Shown here piece by piece: positions 35,949 through 44,773 of a stretch of DNA of 64,000 nucleotides. The stretch spans positions 1,798,001 to 1,862,000 of the forward strand of contig NZ_JBEPOO010000001.1 in the NCBI RefSeq assembly GCF_040546815.1, read 5' to 3'. The first letter of the stretch is position 1. Each line of letters starts with the position of its first letter. Source of the DNA: Devosia sp. 2618. GTDB lineage: Bacteria > Pseudomonadota > Alphaproteobacteria > Rhizobiales > Devosiaceae. The position numbers and the translations under genes are program-made. The notes under the pieces were generated by a model. That model was given only the letters and a program-made list of their open reading frames with translations. It did not search any database and was not told the origin of the DNA.

Positions 35949-37328
35949 CTATTGAAGAAAGCGACGCAGGACCCGGATGTCTGAAACATCCTCCAGTCCA
36001 AAAACACAATCGAAGAAGGCATCTGTGCGCTCGCCAAGCAGCGAACCCACAAGGTCTCGCGCCTTGAGCACGACATCAGCGCGATCCATTGGCAGTTCCA
36101 CCACACCCTTTACGGCGTAGGTGCGGCGCTCGACGGTCCGGCCGTCGACGAGCTTTGCCCGAACGATGGCCTGCCGAATGGGCTTGGCATCAGCCAGCTC
36201 CTCTGACGGCAGCAGCGCGATCTTGGCCTTCATCGCCACCACCGCCGGATCAGTCATCCGGGTATAGTCGTGCGATGCGTGGAAGCCAAAACGGCCGTCG
36301 ACCAACATCAGCGCCAGACAATGGCGGCAGTTGATATCGGGAACGCCGCGATCCTCGACCACATCGAGCACATGCGACGGCAGCAGCACTTCCACCGACA
36401 CGACGGTGTCGCGGTCAACCCCCTCCTCGGCCATCAAGTACTCAAGCGAGTCCAGCGCCGCCTGAATTGGCGAGCCCACGCACCACTTCTTGATATTGGT
36501 CAGTATGATCTCGTACCGGCTCCCCAGCCCGTCAACGAGCAGGTTGCGCTGCGGCGCATCCGAGAATGCATCCATGAAATTGCCGCGCCCGTGGATCACG
36601 TCGTCGGTGCCATTGAAACCGTGCGCAATCATCGCAGCCGCAGCCACACCATTCCGCGCCGGCAGACCGCCAAAATGGAATGCCTTTTCCATGTGGTCGA
36701 CATCGCGCATCCAAGTGGCAATGCCGGATGTCTGCTGTGCGACGTTGGAAAACACGTAACGCATCCGCTCTGCGTCTATGCCGTAAAGCGCGCCTGCAGC
36801 TGCCGCAGCGCCCCAGCTCCCGCCAATCGAATAAGGCCCGTGACCTCGGGCATAGATATGGTCTGGGCCAAGGGCCAGGTTCATGCGGGCATAGTAGTCG
36901 TAACCAAGCACGACCGCTTTGAGGAAGTCCACGCCTGAACGACCGTTGTGTTCAGCGGCGGCAAGGGCTGCAGGAACGATGGCGCAGCCAGGGTGCCCGA
37001 TAGCAGCCGGGTGGCTATCGTCGGTTTCATCAGCATGAGCGATCATGCCGTTGATCATCGCTGCGTCTGCGGGGTGTAACAGCCGATCACTGCCCACGAC
37101 GCTAGCCCCTTCCACTGAGCCGAGCGTATTGGAATACGACAAAGCCATCTCTCCAACATGCAGATGCACGCCGGTGATCATGGCACAGAGGGTATCGAGG
37201 ATATGATGCTTGGCCTTTTCGACAACAGCGTCTGGCAAAGGCAGCTCCAACGCAACTGCCGCGTAGTTGGCCATCGGAACGATTTCGGTTTCGGTGCCAA
37301 CGGGGGCAAATTGTGTAGAGGCGAGCAT
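35949..37328 (-). CDS. MmgE/PrpD-family protein (decarboxylase/dehydratase/epimerase type)
   Basis: 459 residues, first gene of the minus operon. The N-terminal helical domain has HILDTLCAMITGVH near 42-55 and MINGMIAHADETDDSHPAAI near 90-115, whose His/Asp residues line the active site in this family. Members include 2-methylcitrate dehydratase, cis-aconitate decarboxylase and iminodisuccinate epimerase, all acting on polycarboxylates. No other methylcitrate gene is nearby, so PrpD itself is unlikely. The ATG at 37328 is chosen since longer frames enter the operator region. Confidence 0.86.
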   Translation of the reverse strand: MLASTQFAPVGTETEIVPMANYAAVALELPLPDAVVEKAKHHILDTLCAMITGVHLHVGEMALSYSNTLGSVEGASVVGSDRLLHPADAAMINGMIAHADETDDSHPAAIGHPGCAIVPAALAAAEHNGRSGVDFLKAVVLGYDYYARMNLALGPDHIYARGHGPYSIGGSWGAAAAAGALYGIDAERMRYVFSNVAQQTSGIATWMRDVDHMEKAFHFGGLPARNGVAAAAMIAHGFNGTDDVIHGRGNFMDAFSDAPQRNLLVDGLGSRYEIILTNIKKWCVGSPIQAALDSLEYLMAEEGVDRDTVVSVEVLLPSHVLDVVEDRGVPDINCRHCLALMLVDGRFGFHASHDYTRMTDPAVVAMKAKIALLPSEELADAKPIRQAIVRAKLVDGRTVERRTYAVKGVVELPMDRADVVLKARDLVGSLLGERTDAFFDCVFGLEDVSDIRVLRRFLQ

Positions 37329-37393
37329 CGTTAGAATGGATTCTCCGTTGGCACACGTCGTGGAGAAAAACCTACTGTGTGTTTGCACGCCTG

Positions 37394-37425
37394 TTCCAAC
37401 CCATATATGGAATAGTGTTATTCCA
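37394..37425. promoter_or_regulatory. LysR-type operator candidate
   Basis: Between the divergent MmgE/PrpD and LysR genes lies TGGAATAGTGTTATTCCA (37408-37425), 7-bp arms around GTGT. A further TTCCA half site (37394-37398) pairs with the same TGGAA, so three half sites are spaced 13-14 bases apart, as LysR tetramers often need. Confidence 0.65.
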
Positions 37426-37455
37426 AAAAGTGCATAGACGTGAGTTTCCCCGATA

Positions 37456-38379
37456 ATGGACCTGGGCTGGATCGAAGATTTCCGCACGCTTGTTGAAGCC
37501 CGAAGCTTCAGCCTGTCGGCGCGTCAACGCAGCATCAGCCAATCTGCTTTCTCAAAGCGCATACGCTCACTGGAGCGCGTTCTGGGCGGAGAACTGGTCC
37601 AACGAAAGCATCTGCCGATTGAACTGACGCCACTTGGCGAGCAGTTCTACAAGGACAGTGAAGCGATCATCGCCGCCATCGGCGTAGCGTTGGACAACGC
37701 CACGCGTCTCGAAGAGAAGGGCCAGAATGAGATTACCTTCTCGTCCGCAAGCAGCCTGGCACAGTCATTTTATCCGCAATGGATCACGCACAAGAAGGCC
37801 ATGATGCCGGGGATCATCCCTTTGATGATCTCATCGCGCAGCTGGAACGAGGACAGCATTGCCTTGCAGCAAGGCCAAGTCGATTTCTTCATGACCTATT
37901 GTTCCGACCAGCAGCCAACGGCCTTTGACCGTCCCGAGTTCGACTATCGTGTACTAGGTACCGAGCACATCATTCCAGTCAGTGCCCCAGACCGGAGTGG
38001 GCGCCTACCTCTATTTGACCTCGACCGCGACGTACCCGGCGCAATTCCCTATCTGGCCCGCCTGCCCGGTTCTTACATCGGGCATATGGTCGACGTGCTG
38101 ATAGACAATCTGCACGCCCCCACCGTTCGTGCCTTTGCCGGCACCAACGGGGAAAACCTGCTTGGTCTGTTGATCCACGGCAACGGCATTAGCTGGATGC
38201 CCAAGGACCGCATCAGCGCCCAGCTCGATAACCGCACCCTCCTGCCCGCTGGCGGGCCTCGGTGGCACATGAAAGTCCAGGTCCGCCTCTACCGCCGCGC
38301 GCGCCGAGAACGCCCGATCCTCGAGAAGTTCTGGAACGCAATTGGCACCGACGGAGACGAATTTCCAGTGCGGCAATAG
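37456..38379 (+). CDS. LysR-family transcriptional regulator
   Basis: 307 residues. Helix-turn-helix near 18-40 (FSLSARQRSISQSAFSKRI) and a PBP-like effector domain from about 90. Divergent from the MmgE/PrpD-importer operon, which it most likely activates with that operon's substrate or product as coinducer, while repressing itself. The C-terminus ends 71 bases before the convergent SIS gene. Confidence 0.92.
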   Translation: MDLGWIEDFRTLVEARSFSLSARQRSISQSAFSKRIRSLERVLGGELVQRKHLPIELTPLGEQFYKDSEAIIAAIGVALDNATRLEEKGQNEITFSSASSLAQSFYPQWITHKKAMMPGIIPLMISSRSWNEDSIALQQGQVDFFMTYCSDQQPTAFDRPEFDYRVLGTEHIIPVSAPDRSGRLPLFDLDRDVPGAIPYLARLPGSYIGHMVDVLIDNLHAPTVRAFAGTNGENLLGLLIHGNGISWMPKDRISAQLDNRTLLPAGGPRWHMKVQVRLYRRARRERPILEKFWNAIGTDGDEFPVRQ

Positions 38380-38449
38380 TGACGCGCCCGATGCTTCATC
38401 TGATGTAGCGGCACATTCGCGCGCCGCCACATAGGTTTTGCCCATACGC

Positions 38450-39454
38450 TCAGTGCGCTTCGGGTTGGGGGACTTTGGTGTCGCTCATTTTGTAGCGGAA
38501 TTTGGTGTCGGTGAGGCCGGCGGCGTCGGAGAGTTCGGCGGCGAAGAGTTGGGCGGTCAGTATGTCGAGGATGGCCTGGGCGATCAGGTTGTCGACTTTT
38601 GGCACCTTGACGACCGTCAGGTATTCGCCGTTCTGCACGCCATCAGCGGTGGTGATGAGGAGCGTTGGGCAGGCGATGCCGTCGAGATGCTGTGCCAGTT
38701 CGATCTCACGACCAGCGCCAAACACCACGACACCGGTGCTCGAATCCATCGATTCCATTGGCCCATGCAGGTAGTGGCGGGTGTCGTAGGCCGCCGCTGG
38801 GATACGCGAGGCTTCGCGGATCAGCAGTGAAGCGCCATCGGCGGTGCCGAGGGCCGCGCCGGCACCGACACAGTCGATGGCGCGACGGTTGCGGAAGGTT
38901 TCGCCGAGGCGGGACATGTGGTCTGCAGCGTCCGACAGCACGTCACGCGCCAGCTCCGGGATCGGGGCAAAGGCGTCGGCGTCTTCGCCGAGCAGCTTCT
39001 CAAACGCGATGCCCATGGCCAGCAGCGTCGCGGTGTAGCCCGTGCTTGATGGCGTGGCGTCGCCGCCATTGTTGAGGCGGAGATGAAGGTTGGCTGCCTT
39101 GGCGAGCGGGCTCTGCGGATCGTTGGTGATGGCGAGGCGTGCGGCGGCCGGCAGGCGCTCCAGCGCTGCCACCGTCTCGACACTGCGGCCACGATGCGAC
39201 AGGCCGACCAGCGCGTCGCAGAGATCGCGGCCGTCATACATATCCACCGAGCGGATGGCGAAGGCGCGACGGTCCTTGGTCTGCAGTTCGGCGGCGCCGA
39301 CGACAGCGGCGACAAAGCTCGCGCCAATGCCGGTGATGCCGATAACCGGTTTGTCCAAAATGGAAACATCGAGACCGGCCAGTTCGGCGCGGCCGGCGCT
39401 GTAGGTGTCAGCCAGCGCCTCGGGCTGGCGGGCGATGGTGGCGCGATAGCTCAT
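38450..39454 (-). CDS. Double-SIS sugar-phosphate isomerase/deaminase (AgaS/GlmS C-domain type)
   Basis: 334 residues with two SIS domains (about 30-160 and 190-320). Motifs include GITGIGASFVAAVVGAAEL, SHRGRSVETV (phosphosugar-binding Ser) and RHYLHGPMESMD, the latter matching the GlmS isomerase domain. There is no glutaminase domain, so it would deaminate or isomerise an amino-sugar phosphate. The ATG at 39454 has AAGGA 8 bases upstream. Last gene of the sugar-importer operon, after the kinase. Confidence 0.84.
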   Translation of the reverse strand: MSYRATIARQPEALADTYSAGRAELAGLDVSILDKPVIGITGIGASFVAAVVGAAELQTKDRRAFAIRSVDMYDGRDLCDALVGLSHRGRSVETVAALERLPAAARLAITNDPQSPLAKAANLHLRLNNGGDATPSSTGYTATLLAMGIAFEKLLGEDADAFAPIPELARDVLSDAADHMSRLGETFRNRRAIDCVGAGAALGTADGASLLIREASRIPAAAYDTRHYLHGPMESMDSSTGVVVFGAGREIELAQHLDGIACPTLLITTADGVQNGEYLTVVKVPKVDNLIAQAILDILTAQLFAAELSDAAGLTDTKFRYKMSDTKVPQPEAH

Positions 39455-39496
39455 CAAATATATCCTTGCTTGAGGAGGTCAGGCCTAGTGCGAGCG

Positions 39497-40438
39497 TCAG
39501 TTCGCAGTGGCGTGGGTGGATGACGTGGCGAGACGCGCGGCGAGGCGGCATGCCCCTTCCACTGGTCTGCCGGAAAAAAGGCGTGGCGTGATCTGCGGGG
39601 TCGAGGCCGCGAGGCCATCGACGAAGGCCTGCCACAGGCGCGGCTGGGAGACGATGACGCTACCGCCTGCCACCGCGTGGGTGGCGCGGGCACCACGGCG
39701 ATGTAGATGACCAGCAAGCTCGGCAAGGGCGTTGCCGCCTTGACGGATCACCTCGGCTGCCAGTTCTGAGCCGCTTTCGGCGGCATCGAATACGGCCACG
39801 GCAAGTGCGCCGACGGCCGTAGCATTGCCCAACTGCGCCAACACCGTGCCAAGGCGCGGCACCGACTTCAGTTCGAGCGCTTCAATGATCGCTTCGACCA
39901 GCGGCTCGCCCCGCGCGCCGCCTCTGTCGAAGTGTGCCGCAACCGTGCGGACTGCGTCGCGGACCAGTCCGCCAGCGCCGCCATCGTCGCTGATGATCCA
40001 GCCCCAGCCGCCGGCGGTCATCATTTCGCTATCGGGGCCACGGCAGACGGCAATCGAGCCAGTGCCGGCGACCACGCCGATCTGGCCGGGCAGGTTCAGC
40101 GCCAGCGGCATCAATTCGGCGTCGTTGACCACTTCCACAGGGCTCGTTGTGCGGGCCGAAATGGCAGACTGCAACGCGAGGCATTCTGAGGCATCGTCAC
40201 AACCATGCGCACCGACGCCGATGGCGGCGATGGGTGCGCCGTCGGCCAGTTGCAGCATCATGCCGATCAGGCTGGTTGCGTCATCGTTCCAGCTGCGCAC
40301 GCGCCAATCGGCGCTCGGCACCAGCAGGTCGCGCTCGATGCCACCCGCCAATGGAATGGCGCGCAGATGGGTTTTGGTGCCGCCGATGTCGACGCCCACG
40401 ATGAGGGCATCGGCGCCGTGAATAAAGGGAGCGGTCAT
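39497..40438 (-). CDS. BadF/BadG/BcrA/BcrD-family ATPase, likely N-acetylglucosamine-type kinase
   Basis: 313 residues. The ATP-binding GVDIGGTKTHLRAI is near 15-28, the second phosphate motif GVVAGTGSIAVCRGP is near 115-129, and GGWGWIISDDGGAGGLVRDA near 140-159. This is the BcrAD_BadFG fold used by human-type GlcNAc kinases. It does not have the ROK zinc cysteines, so it is a separate kinase family from the one at 4065. Start overlaps the ATPase stop (TAATG). It probably phosphorylates the imported sugar before the SIS enzyme acts. Confidence 0.85.
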   Translation of the reverse strand: MTAPFIHGADALIVGVDIGGTKTHLRAIPLAGGIERDLLVPSADWRVRSWNDDATSLIGMMLQLADGAPIAAIGVGAHGCDDASECLALQSAISARTTSPVEVVNDAELMPLALNLPGQIGVVAGTGSIAVCRGPDSEMMTAGGWGWIISDDGGAGGLVRDAVRTVAAHFDRGGARGEPLVEAIIEALELKSVPRLGTVLAQLGNATAVGALAVAVFDAAESGSELAAEVIRQGGNALAELAGHLHRRGARATHAVAGGSVIVSQPRLWQAFVDGLAASTPQITPRLFSGRPVEGACRLAARLATSSTHATAN

Positions 40439-41559
40439 TACCGAACCAAGCCCCTGCCCCGAAGCCGCAGACCATCGGCCGCAAACAACAGCGCGCGCTC
40501 GAAGTCCAAGGCAACGCGCGCCGTGTGGCCAAGGCGACCAGCGTCGCGGCCGGCACGCACGATTATGCGGGTGTTGTCGGGCAGATCGAGATGCACAAAG
40601 CTTTCGGCGCCCAGCTCCTCGACGATAACGACTTTGCCTTCAAGGACGAGGCCAGCTGGAGCGGCTCCCTCAGCCACGAGCCGCAAATGCTCGGGGCGAA
40701 TGCCAATGGACACCGGACCGGGCGTGGCCGCGATATCGGCAATCGGCAATACCGCTGAACCACCACCCCCAATACTTTTGAGATGAGCCCCAGCTGCGTC
40801 TGCACTCACCAGCGTCGCTGGCAGGAAGTTCATCTTGGGCGATCCGACAAAGCCCGCGACGAACTGGTTGTCCGGGTCGTCATAGAGGGCTAATGGCGCG
40901 CCGGCCTGCTGAATACGGCCACCGCTCATCACCACCATCTTGTCGGCCAGCGTCATGGCTTCGACCTGATCGTGGGTCACGTAGATCATGGTCGTGCCGA
41001 GCCGACGATGCAGGTCCATCAATTCGGCGCGCATCTGCACCCGCAGCTCCGCATCCAGGTTTGACAGCGGCTCATCGAACAGGAAAACCCGCGGTTCGCG
41101 CACGATGGCGCGGCCAATGGCGACACGCTGCTTCTGACCACCAGAAAGCTGGCCGGGCTTGCGTTCAAGCAGCTTGTCGAGCTGCAGGATGCCGGCCGCC
41201 TGCTGCACACGACCGGCAATGAAATCGCGCGTCTTGTGCGCCATGCGCAGGCCGAACGAAACGTTCTGGAACGTCGTCATATGCGGGTAGAGCGCATAGG
41301 ACTGGAACACCATGGCGACGCCGCGCAAGGCGGGCTCCACGTCGTTGACGACCTCGTTTTCGATCGAGATGGTGCCGGCGCTGACGTCCTCAAGGCCCGA
41401 GATCATGCGCAGCAAAGTGGATTTGCCGCAGCCCGAAGGGCCGACGAAAACCACGAACTGGCCCTGTTCGATGTCGAGGTTGATGTCGAGGTTGATGTTC
41501 TCTAGAATCTTGGTGTTACCAAAGGTCTTGGAGACGGCTGAAATGTCGATGAAAGGCAT
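40438..41559 (-). CDS. Sugar ABC importer ATPase, UgpC/MsmK/MalK type
   Basis: 373 residues. Walker A GPSGCGKST near 40-48, signature LSGGQKQRVA near 138, Walker B VFLFDEPLSNLD near 158, and a C-terminal TOBE/OB regulatory domain (VSIGIRPEHLRLV). A 12-base tandem duplication (41470-41493) inserts an extra NLDI, giving INLDINLDIEQG where MalK relatives have one copy. This lies in the first beta-sheet hairpin and may be tolerated. Coupled to the downstream kinase. Confidence 0.93.
   Translation of the reverse strand: MPFIDISAVSKTFGNTKILENINLDINLDIEQGQFVVFVGPSGCGKSTLLRMISGLEDVSAGTISIENEVVNDVEPALRGVAMVFQSYALYPHMTTFQNVSFGLRMAHKTRDFIAGRVQQAAGILQLDKLLERKPGQLSGGQKQRVAIGRAIVREPRVFLFDEPLSNLDAELRVQMRAELMDLHRRLGTTMIYVTHDQVEAMTLADKMVVMSGGRIQQAGAPLALYDDPDNQFVAGFVGSPKMNFLPATLVSADAAGAHLKSIGGGGSAVLPIADIAATPGPVSIGIRPEHLRLVAEGAAPAGLVLEGKVVIVEELGAESFVHLDLPDNTRIIVRAGRDAGRLGHTARVALDFERALLFAADGLRLRGRGLVR
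41470..41493. repeat. Perfect 12-base tandem duplication inside the ATPase gene
   Basis: GATGTCGAGGTT occurs twice in a row and a third partial GATGTT follows. It keeps frame and adds four residues (NLDI), which points to recent slippage. Confidence 0.85.
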
Positions 41560-41572
41560 GTGCGTGCTCCGA

Positions 41573-42427
41573 TTAGCCCTTGGTTCCCGACATCGCGATG
41601 CCTTCGACGATCTTGCGCTGGAAGATCAGGAAGAAGAGCAGCGGCGGGATTGCGGCCAGAAGATTTGCGGTCATCACCGTATCGACGGTGTGGTGCGAAA
41701 GAGGCGAATTGAACATGCCAACCACTTGGCCGACCGTGTACATTTCAGGGCGCGTGCCGATGATCAGCGGCCACATGTAGTTGCCCCAGGTCTGGATGAA
41801 GGTCAGGATGGCCAGGGTGATCATGGCGTTGCGGCAGAGTGGCAGCGCCACGTGCCAATAGATCTGGAAGTGCCCCGCCCCATCGAGCCGTGCCGCCTCG
41901 ATCATTTCCTTGGGCACGGCCCGCATGAACTGCACCAGCATGAACAGGCCGAAGGCTGATGCCAGGCCGGGCACGACAAGACCCTGCATGGTATTGAGCC
42001 AGCCCAGTCGCGTGGTCAGCAGGTAGGTCGGGATGATCGTGACCGCCGTTGGCACCATCAGCGCGAGCATGACGATGCCGAACATGACGCGGCGACCGGG
42101 AAAATTGAACAGCGAGAACTCGAACGCGGCAAGCGATGCGATCACCAGCACGCCGACAATGGTCAGCAGCGCATAAGAGATCGAGATGACGTAGGCGCCC
42201 AGATACCCGGTTTCGGTAAAGATCATGCCGATCTTGTCGATGCCGGCGCTGAACGATGTCGGCCACAACCGGGGGTTGAGCGAAACGGGCTCACCGGGCT
42301 GCGAAAAAACGACGTTGAACATCCACCAGATCGGGAACACGGCGATGATGGCGATGACGATGGCCAGCGTCCATTTGAGGACAGTCCAGATGGTGATCGG
42401 GCTGCGCATGGTGGTGGTGCGGCTCAT
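41573..42427 (-). CDS. Sugar ABC importer permease, MalG/UgpE type
   Basis: 284 residues, six helices, coupling motif MIEAARLDGAGHFQIYWHV near 190-208 for the MalK-like subunit. Start overlaps the MalF-type stop (ATGA). The C-terminus (KIVEGIAMSGTKG) is typical of MalG-type permeases. Confidence 0.93.
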   Translation of the reverse strand: MSRTTTMRSPITIWTVLKWTLAIVIAIIAVFPIWWMFNVVFSQPGEPVSLNPRLWPTSFSAGIDKIGMIFTETGYLGAYVISISYALLTIVGVLVIASLAAFEFSLFNFPGRRVMFGIVMLALMVPTAVTIIPTYLLTTRLGWLNTMQGLVVPGLASAFGLFMLVQFMRAVPKEMIEAARLDGAGHFQIYWHVALPLCRNAMITLAILTFIQTWGNYMWPLIIGTRPEMYTVGQVVGMFNSPLSHHTVDTVMTANLLAAIPPLLFFLIFQRKIVEGIAMSGTKG

Positions 42428-43311
42428 TTGCGTTCACTCCATGCGCGCAGCGCAAACATCAGTGCGGTGACGAAGACGATGGCGACGGTGAGCAGGAAGC
42501 CATAGGCGGCGGCTTCGCCGAACTTCACGCCACCAAAGGCGCGGCCCATCATGTCCATCACCGGGAACAGCAGCGCATTGCGGCGGCCGCCATAGGAGGT
42601 GAAGGACGAGCCGGTCAGCAGCCATGGCTTGTCGAACACCTGCATGGCCGAGATCAGGCCATAGGTGAAAACGAAGAACAGCACGGGCCCAAGCATGGGG
42701 ATGGTGATGTGCCTGATCTGCTGCAGCTTGGTTGCGCCATCGAGGCGCGCAGCCTCATAAAGCTCGGTGGGAATGTTCTTGAGGCCAGCCAGGATGATGA
42801 CCATGTTGAAGCCCGCCGACACCCAGATATCCACCGCGATCAGCGCGTAGATCATGGTTCCGGTGTCATTGAGGAAGTTGATCGAGGGCACGCCGAACCA
42901 GCCCAGGATCATGTTCAGCAGGCCAAAATTCGGGGCGTAGATCCAGCGCCAGATAGTGGCAGCGAGAAAGGCCGGCAGCACCACGGGCATGAAAAAGGCA
43001 TTGCGGAAGAAGTTCGCCCAGCGGCCGGTAAAACTATCGACCAGCAGTGCCAGACCAAGCGCCACGAAGATGCCGAGCGGCACCGTGATGGCGATGTAAA
43101 AGAACAGGTTGCCCATAGCGCGCAGGAACTCGCGCGACACAAGGATGCGGTCGTAATTGCCGAAGCCAACGAATTCCGGCGCCTTGACGCCGTTCCAGTC
43201 GTGGAAGCTGTAAAACAGGCCACTGAGGATCGGATAGAGGAAGAATGCCACGAACAATATCATGAACGGGGCAACCATCAGGTAATGCGGCAAGTAGCGA
43301 CGGAACGACAT
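42424..43311 (-). CDS. Sugar ABC importer permease, MalF/UgpA type
   Basis: 295 residues, six helices (first about 12-32, PFMILFVAFFLYPILSGL), coupling motif LYEAARLDGATKLQQIRHI near 197-215. It lacks the extra N-terminal helices and large P2 loop of E. coli MalF, as is normal for the UgpA/ThuF branch. Partner of the 41573-42427 permease. Confidence 0.93.
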   Translation of the reverse strand: MSFRRYLPHYLMVAPFMILFVAFFLYPILSGLFYSFHDWNGVKAPEFVGFGNYDRILVSREFLRAMGNLFFYIAITVPLGIFVALGLALLVDSFTGRWANFFRNAFFMPVVLPAFLAATIWRWIYAPNFGLLNMILGWFGVPSINFLNDTGTMIYALIAVDIWVSAGFNMVIILAGLKNIPTELYEAARLDGATKLQQIRHITIPMLGPVLFFVFTYGLISAMQVFDKPWLLTGSSFTSYGGRRNALLFPVMDMMGRAFGGVKFGEAAAYGFLLTVAIVFVTALMFALRAWSERK

Positions 43312-43329
43312 GAACAGCCTCTGTCTGTG

Positions 43330-43358
43330 CTGCGGCCGACCGCAAAAGTCGGCCGCAG
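43330..43358 (-). terminator. Intercistronic hairpin after the binding-protein gene
   Basis: CTGCGGCCGAC, 7-base loop, GTCGGCCGCAG: a perfect 11-bp stem between the binding-protein stop and the permease start, with no T-run. Probably an mRNA stability or partial termination element. Confidence 0.65.
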
Positions 43359-43379
43359 TTGTGTATTAGACTCGACCGA

Positions 43380-44651
43380 TTAGTTAGCCAGGCAGTCGTT
43401 CAGTTCGGCGATCATTTCCTTGGCGCCTTCGGCGGGCGTGTATTCGCCGTCGCTGGTGGCCGAGGCGTAGTCGATCACTGTCGAATTGTAGCAGCTGGGC
43501 ACGGAGTCCACGAAGTAAGGCGCGGCAAGGTTCATGGCGCCATGGGCGGCTTCAACCGACACCTTGATCAGCGGCAGAGCGCTAACTTCGGGGTCGGCCA
43601 TGGCTGCGGCGTTTGCATTGTAACGCGACAGCAGCTTGGCCCAACGTGCCATCTGGGTCTTTTCGGTGATGAACGACGCGAACTCAAAGGCGACGTCTTC
43701 GTTTGGACCAGGCGCCACACCGACGATTTCGTAGCTCCGCACGCCGCCGGTCTTGCCAGCGGTGTCGCCGGGGATCAGCACGAAGTCATACTTGAGGCCG
43801 CTGGTCTTGGCGGCTTCAGCATAGGTTGGGTTTACCCATGGCCCGATAGTGTGAAAGGCCAGCTGGTTGGAGATAAAAAGATCCTTGGTGGCCTGGTCAT
43901 TGCGGCTGGTGCCGGTGTTGAGCGGAACCATATCGACGAACTTCTGCAGCACCTTGGTCATCGTCGCTTCGTCGATGCGGGTGGTGCGGTTGTCCCAGTT
44001 AAAGCCCCAGGTATCCGAGTTGCCCGAGGTCGCGTAGATTTCGCCGATCGAGTTGAACACCAGTGTTTCGTCAGGGATGGCGTACATGCCGGCTTCCTTG
44101 ACCTTCTGCATCTGGGCAAACCATTCGTCCCAGGTCGCAGGCGGCGTCGTGGTGTCGACGCCGGCCTTTTCGAGCACGGTCAGGTTGCGGAACAGCAGCG
44201 AACCAAAGCCGGTATAGGGCAGGCAGTAGAGCTCGTCTGGCTTGGGCATACAGGTGTCGAGCGCGTCCTTGTCGAACTGGTTGCGCACGTCTTCCGGCAG
44301 GGCCATGAACTTGTCATAGATATTGGCGAGAGCGCCGACTTCGACGAGCTGCGCGCCGATATGCTGGGCGTTCATGAACACGTCGGGGACGTTGCCGCTG
44401 GCAGCACCGGCGACCTGACCGGCGGTGAGATCGTCATCGCCTTTGCCGGTGATGTTGATCTTGACGCCAGGATGGGCGTCGGCAAATTCCTTGATGAACT
44501 CCTGCTGCAGGGCAAGCGCGTCGCCCTGGGCGAAATCTGAATAGACCCAATATTCCAGGGTCACATCCTGCGCAAATGCGGCTCCGCCGCACCCGACTGC
44601 CAGCAGAGTAGCGCCAGCGATTGCCGCACGCAGTGTGGTGTAGGTCCTCAT
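43380..44651 (-). CDS. Sugar ABC importer substrate-binding protein, family 1
   Basis: 423 residues. Signal peptide about 1-27 (AGATLLAVGCGGAAFAQ). The mature start DVTLEYWVYSDFAQGDALAL and the later IPGDTAGKTGGVRSYEIVGV are typical of SBP_bac_1 sugar binders. Heads an operon of two permeases, a MalK-like ATPase, a GlcNAc-type kinase and a double-SIS protein, which suggests an amino sugar (inference). A ROK regulator gene lies directly upstream in the same direction. Confidence 0.91.
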   Translation of the reverse strand: MRTYTTLRAAIAGATLLAVGCGGAAFAQDVTLEYWVYSDFAQGDALALQQEFIKEFADAHPGVKINITGKGDDDLTAGQVAGAASGNVPDVFMNAQHIGAQLVEVGALANIYDKFMALPEDVRNQFDKDALDTCMPKPDELYCLPYTGFGSLLFRNLTVLEKAGVDTTTPPATWDEWFAQMQKVKEAGMYAIPDETLVFNSIGEIYATSGNSDTWGFNWDNRTTRIDEATMTKVLQKFVDMVPLNTGTSRNDQATKDLFISNQLAFHTIGPWVNPTYAEAAKTSGLKYDFVLIPGDTAGKTGGVRSYEIVGVAPGPNEDVAFEFASFITEKTQMARWAKLLSRYNANAAAMADPEVSALPLIKVSVEAAHGAMNLAAPYFVDSVPSCYNSTVIDYASATSDGEYTPAEGAKEMIAELNDCLAN

Positions 44652-44704
44652 GAAGTCCTCCTATCGCTCCAGCCGTCTATGGCTCGCCTCCCCGGACGAT
44701 GAGC

Positions 44705-44719
44705 GTTAGGCATCCTAAC
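44705..44719. promoter_or_regulatory. Palindromic operator candidate before the sugar-importer operon
   Basis: GTTAGGCATCCTAAC has perfect 6-bp arms around CAT. On the minus strand it overlaps a candidate -10 box (TAGGAT, with TTGCTC 16 bases upstream). A site for the ROK regulator at 44774-45934 is the simplest reading. Confidence 0.55.
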
Positions 44720-44773
44720 TAATTAATGATCGAGAGCAATAGGCTTCATCAATTGGGCACTGATTTCGCTGTT

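Noticed and set aside
35949..37328. 2-methylcitrate dehydratase (PrpD) assignment
   Set aside because: No prpB, prpC or acnD nearby, and the operon contains an importer and a PLP enzyme; only the family name is supported.
43359..44540. 393-codon plus-strand frame opposite the sugar-binding-protein gene
   Set aside because: No recognisable domain and no ribosome site; shadow of the minus-strand gene with a clear signal peptide.
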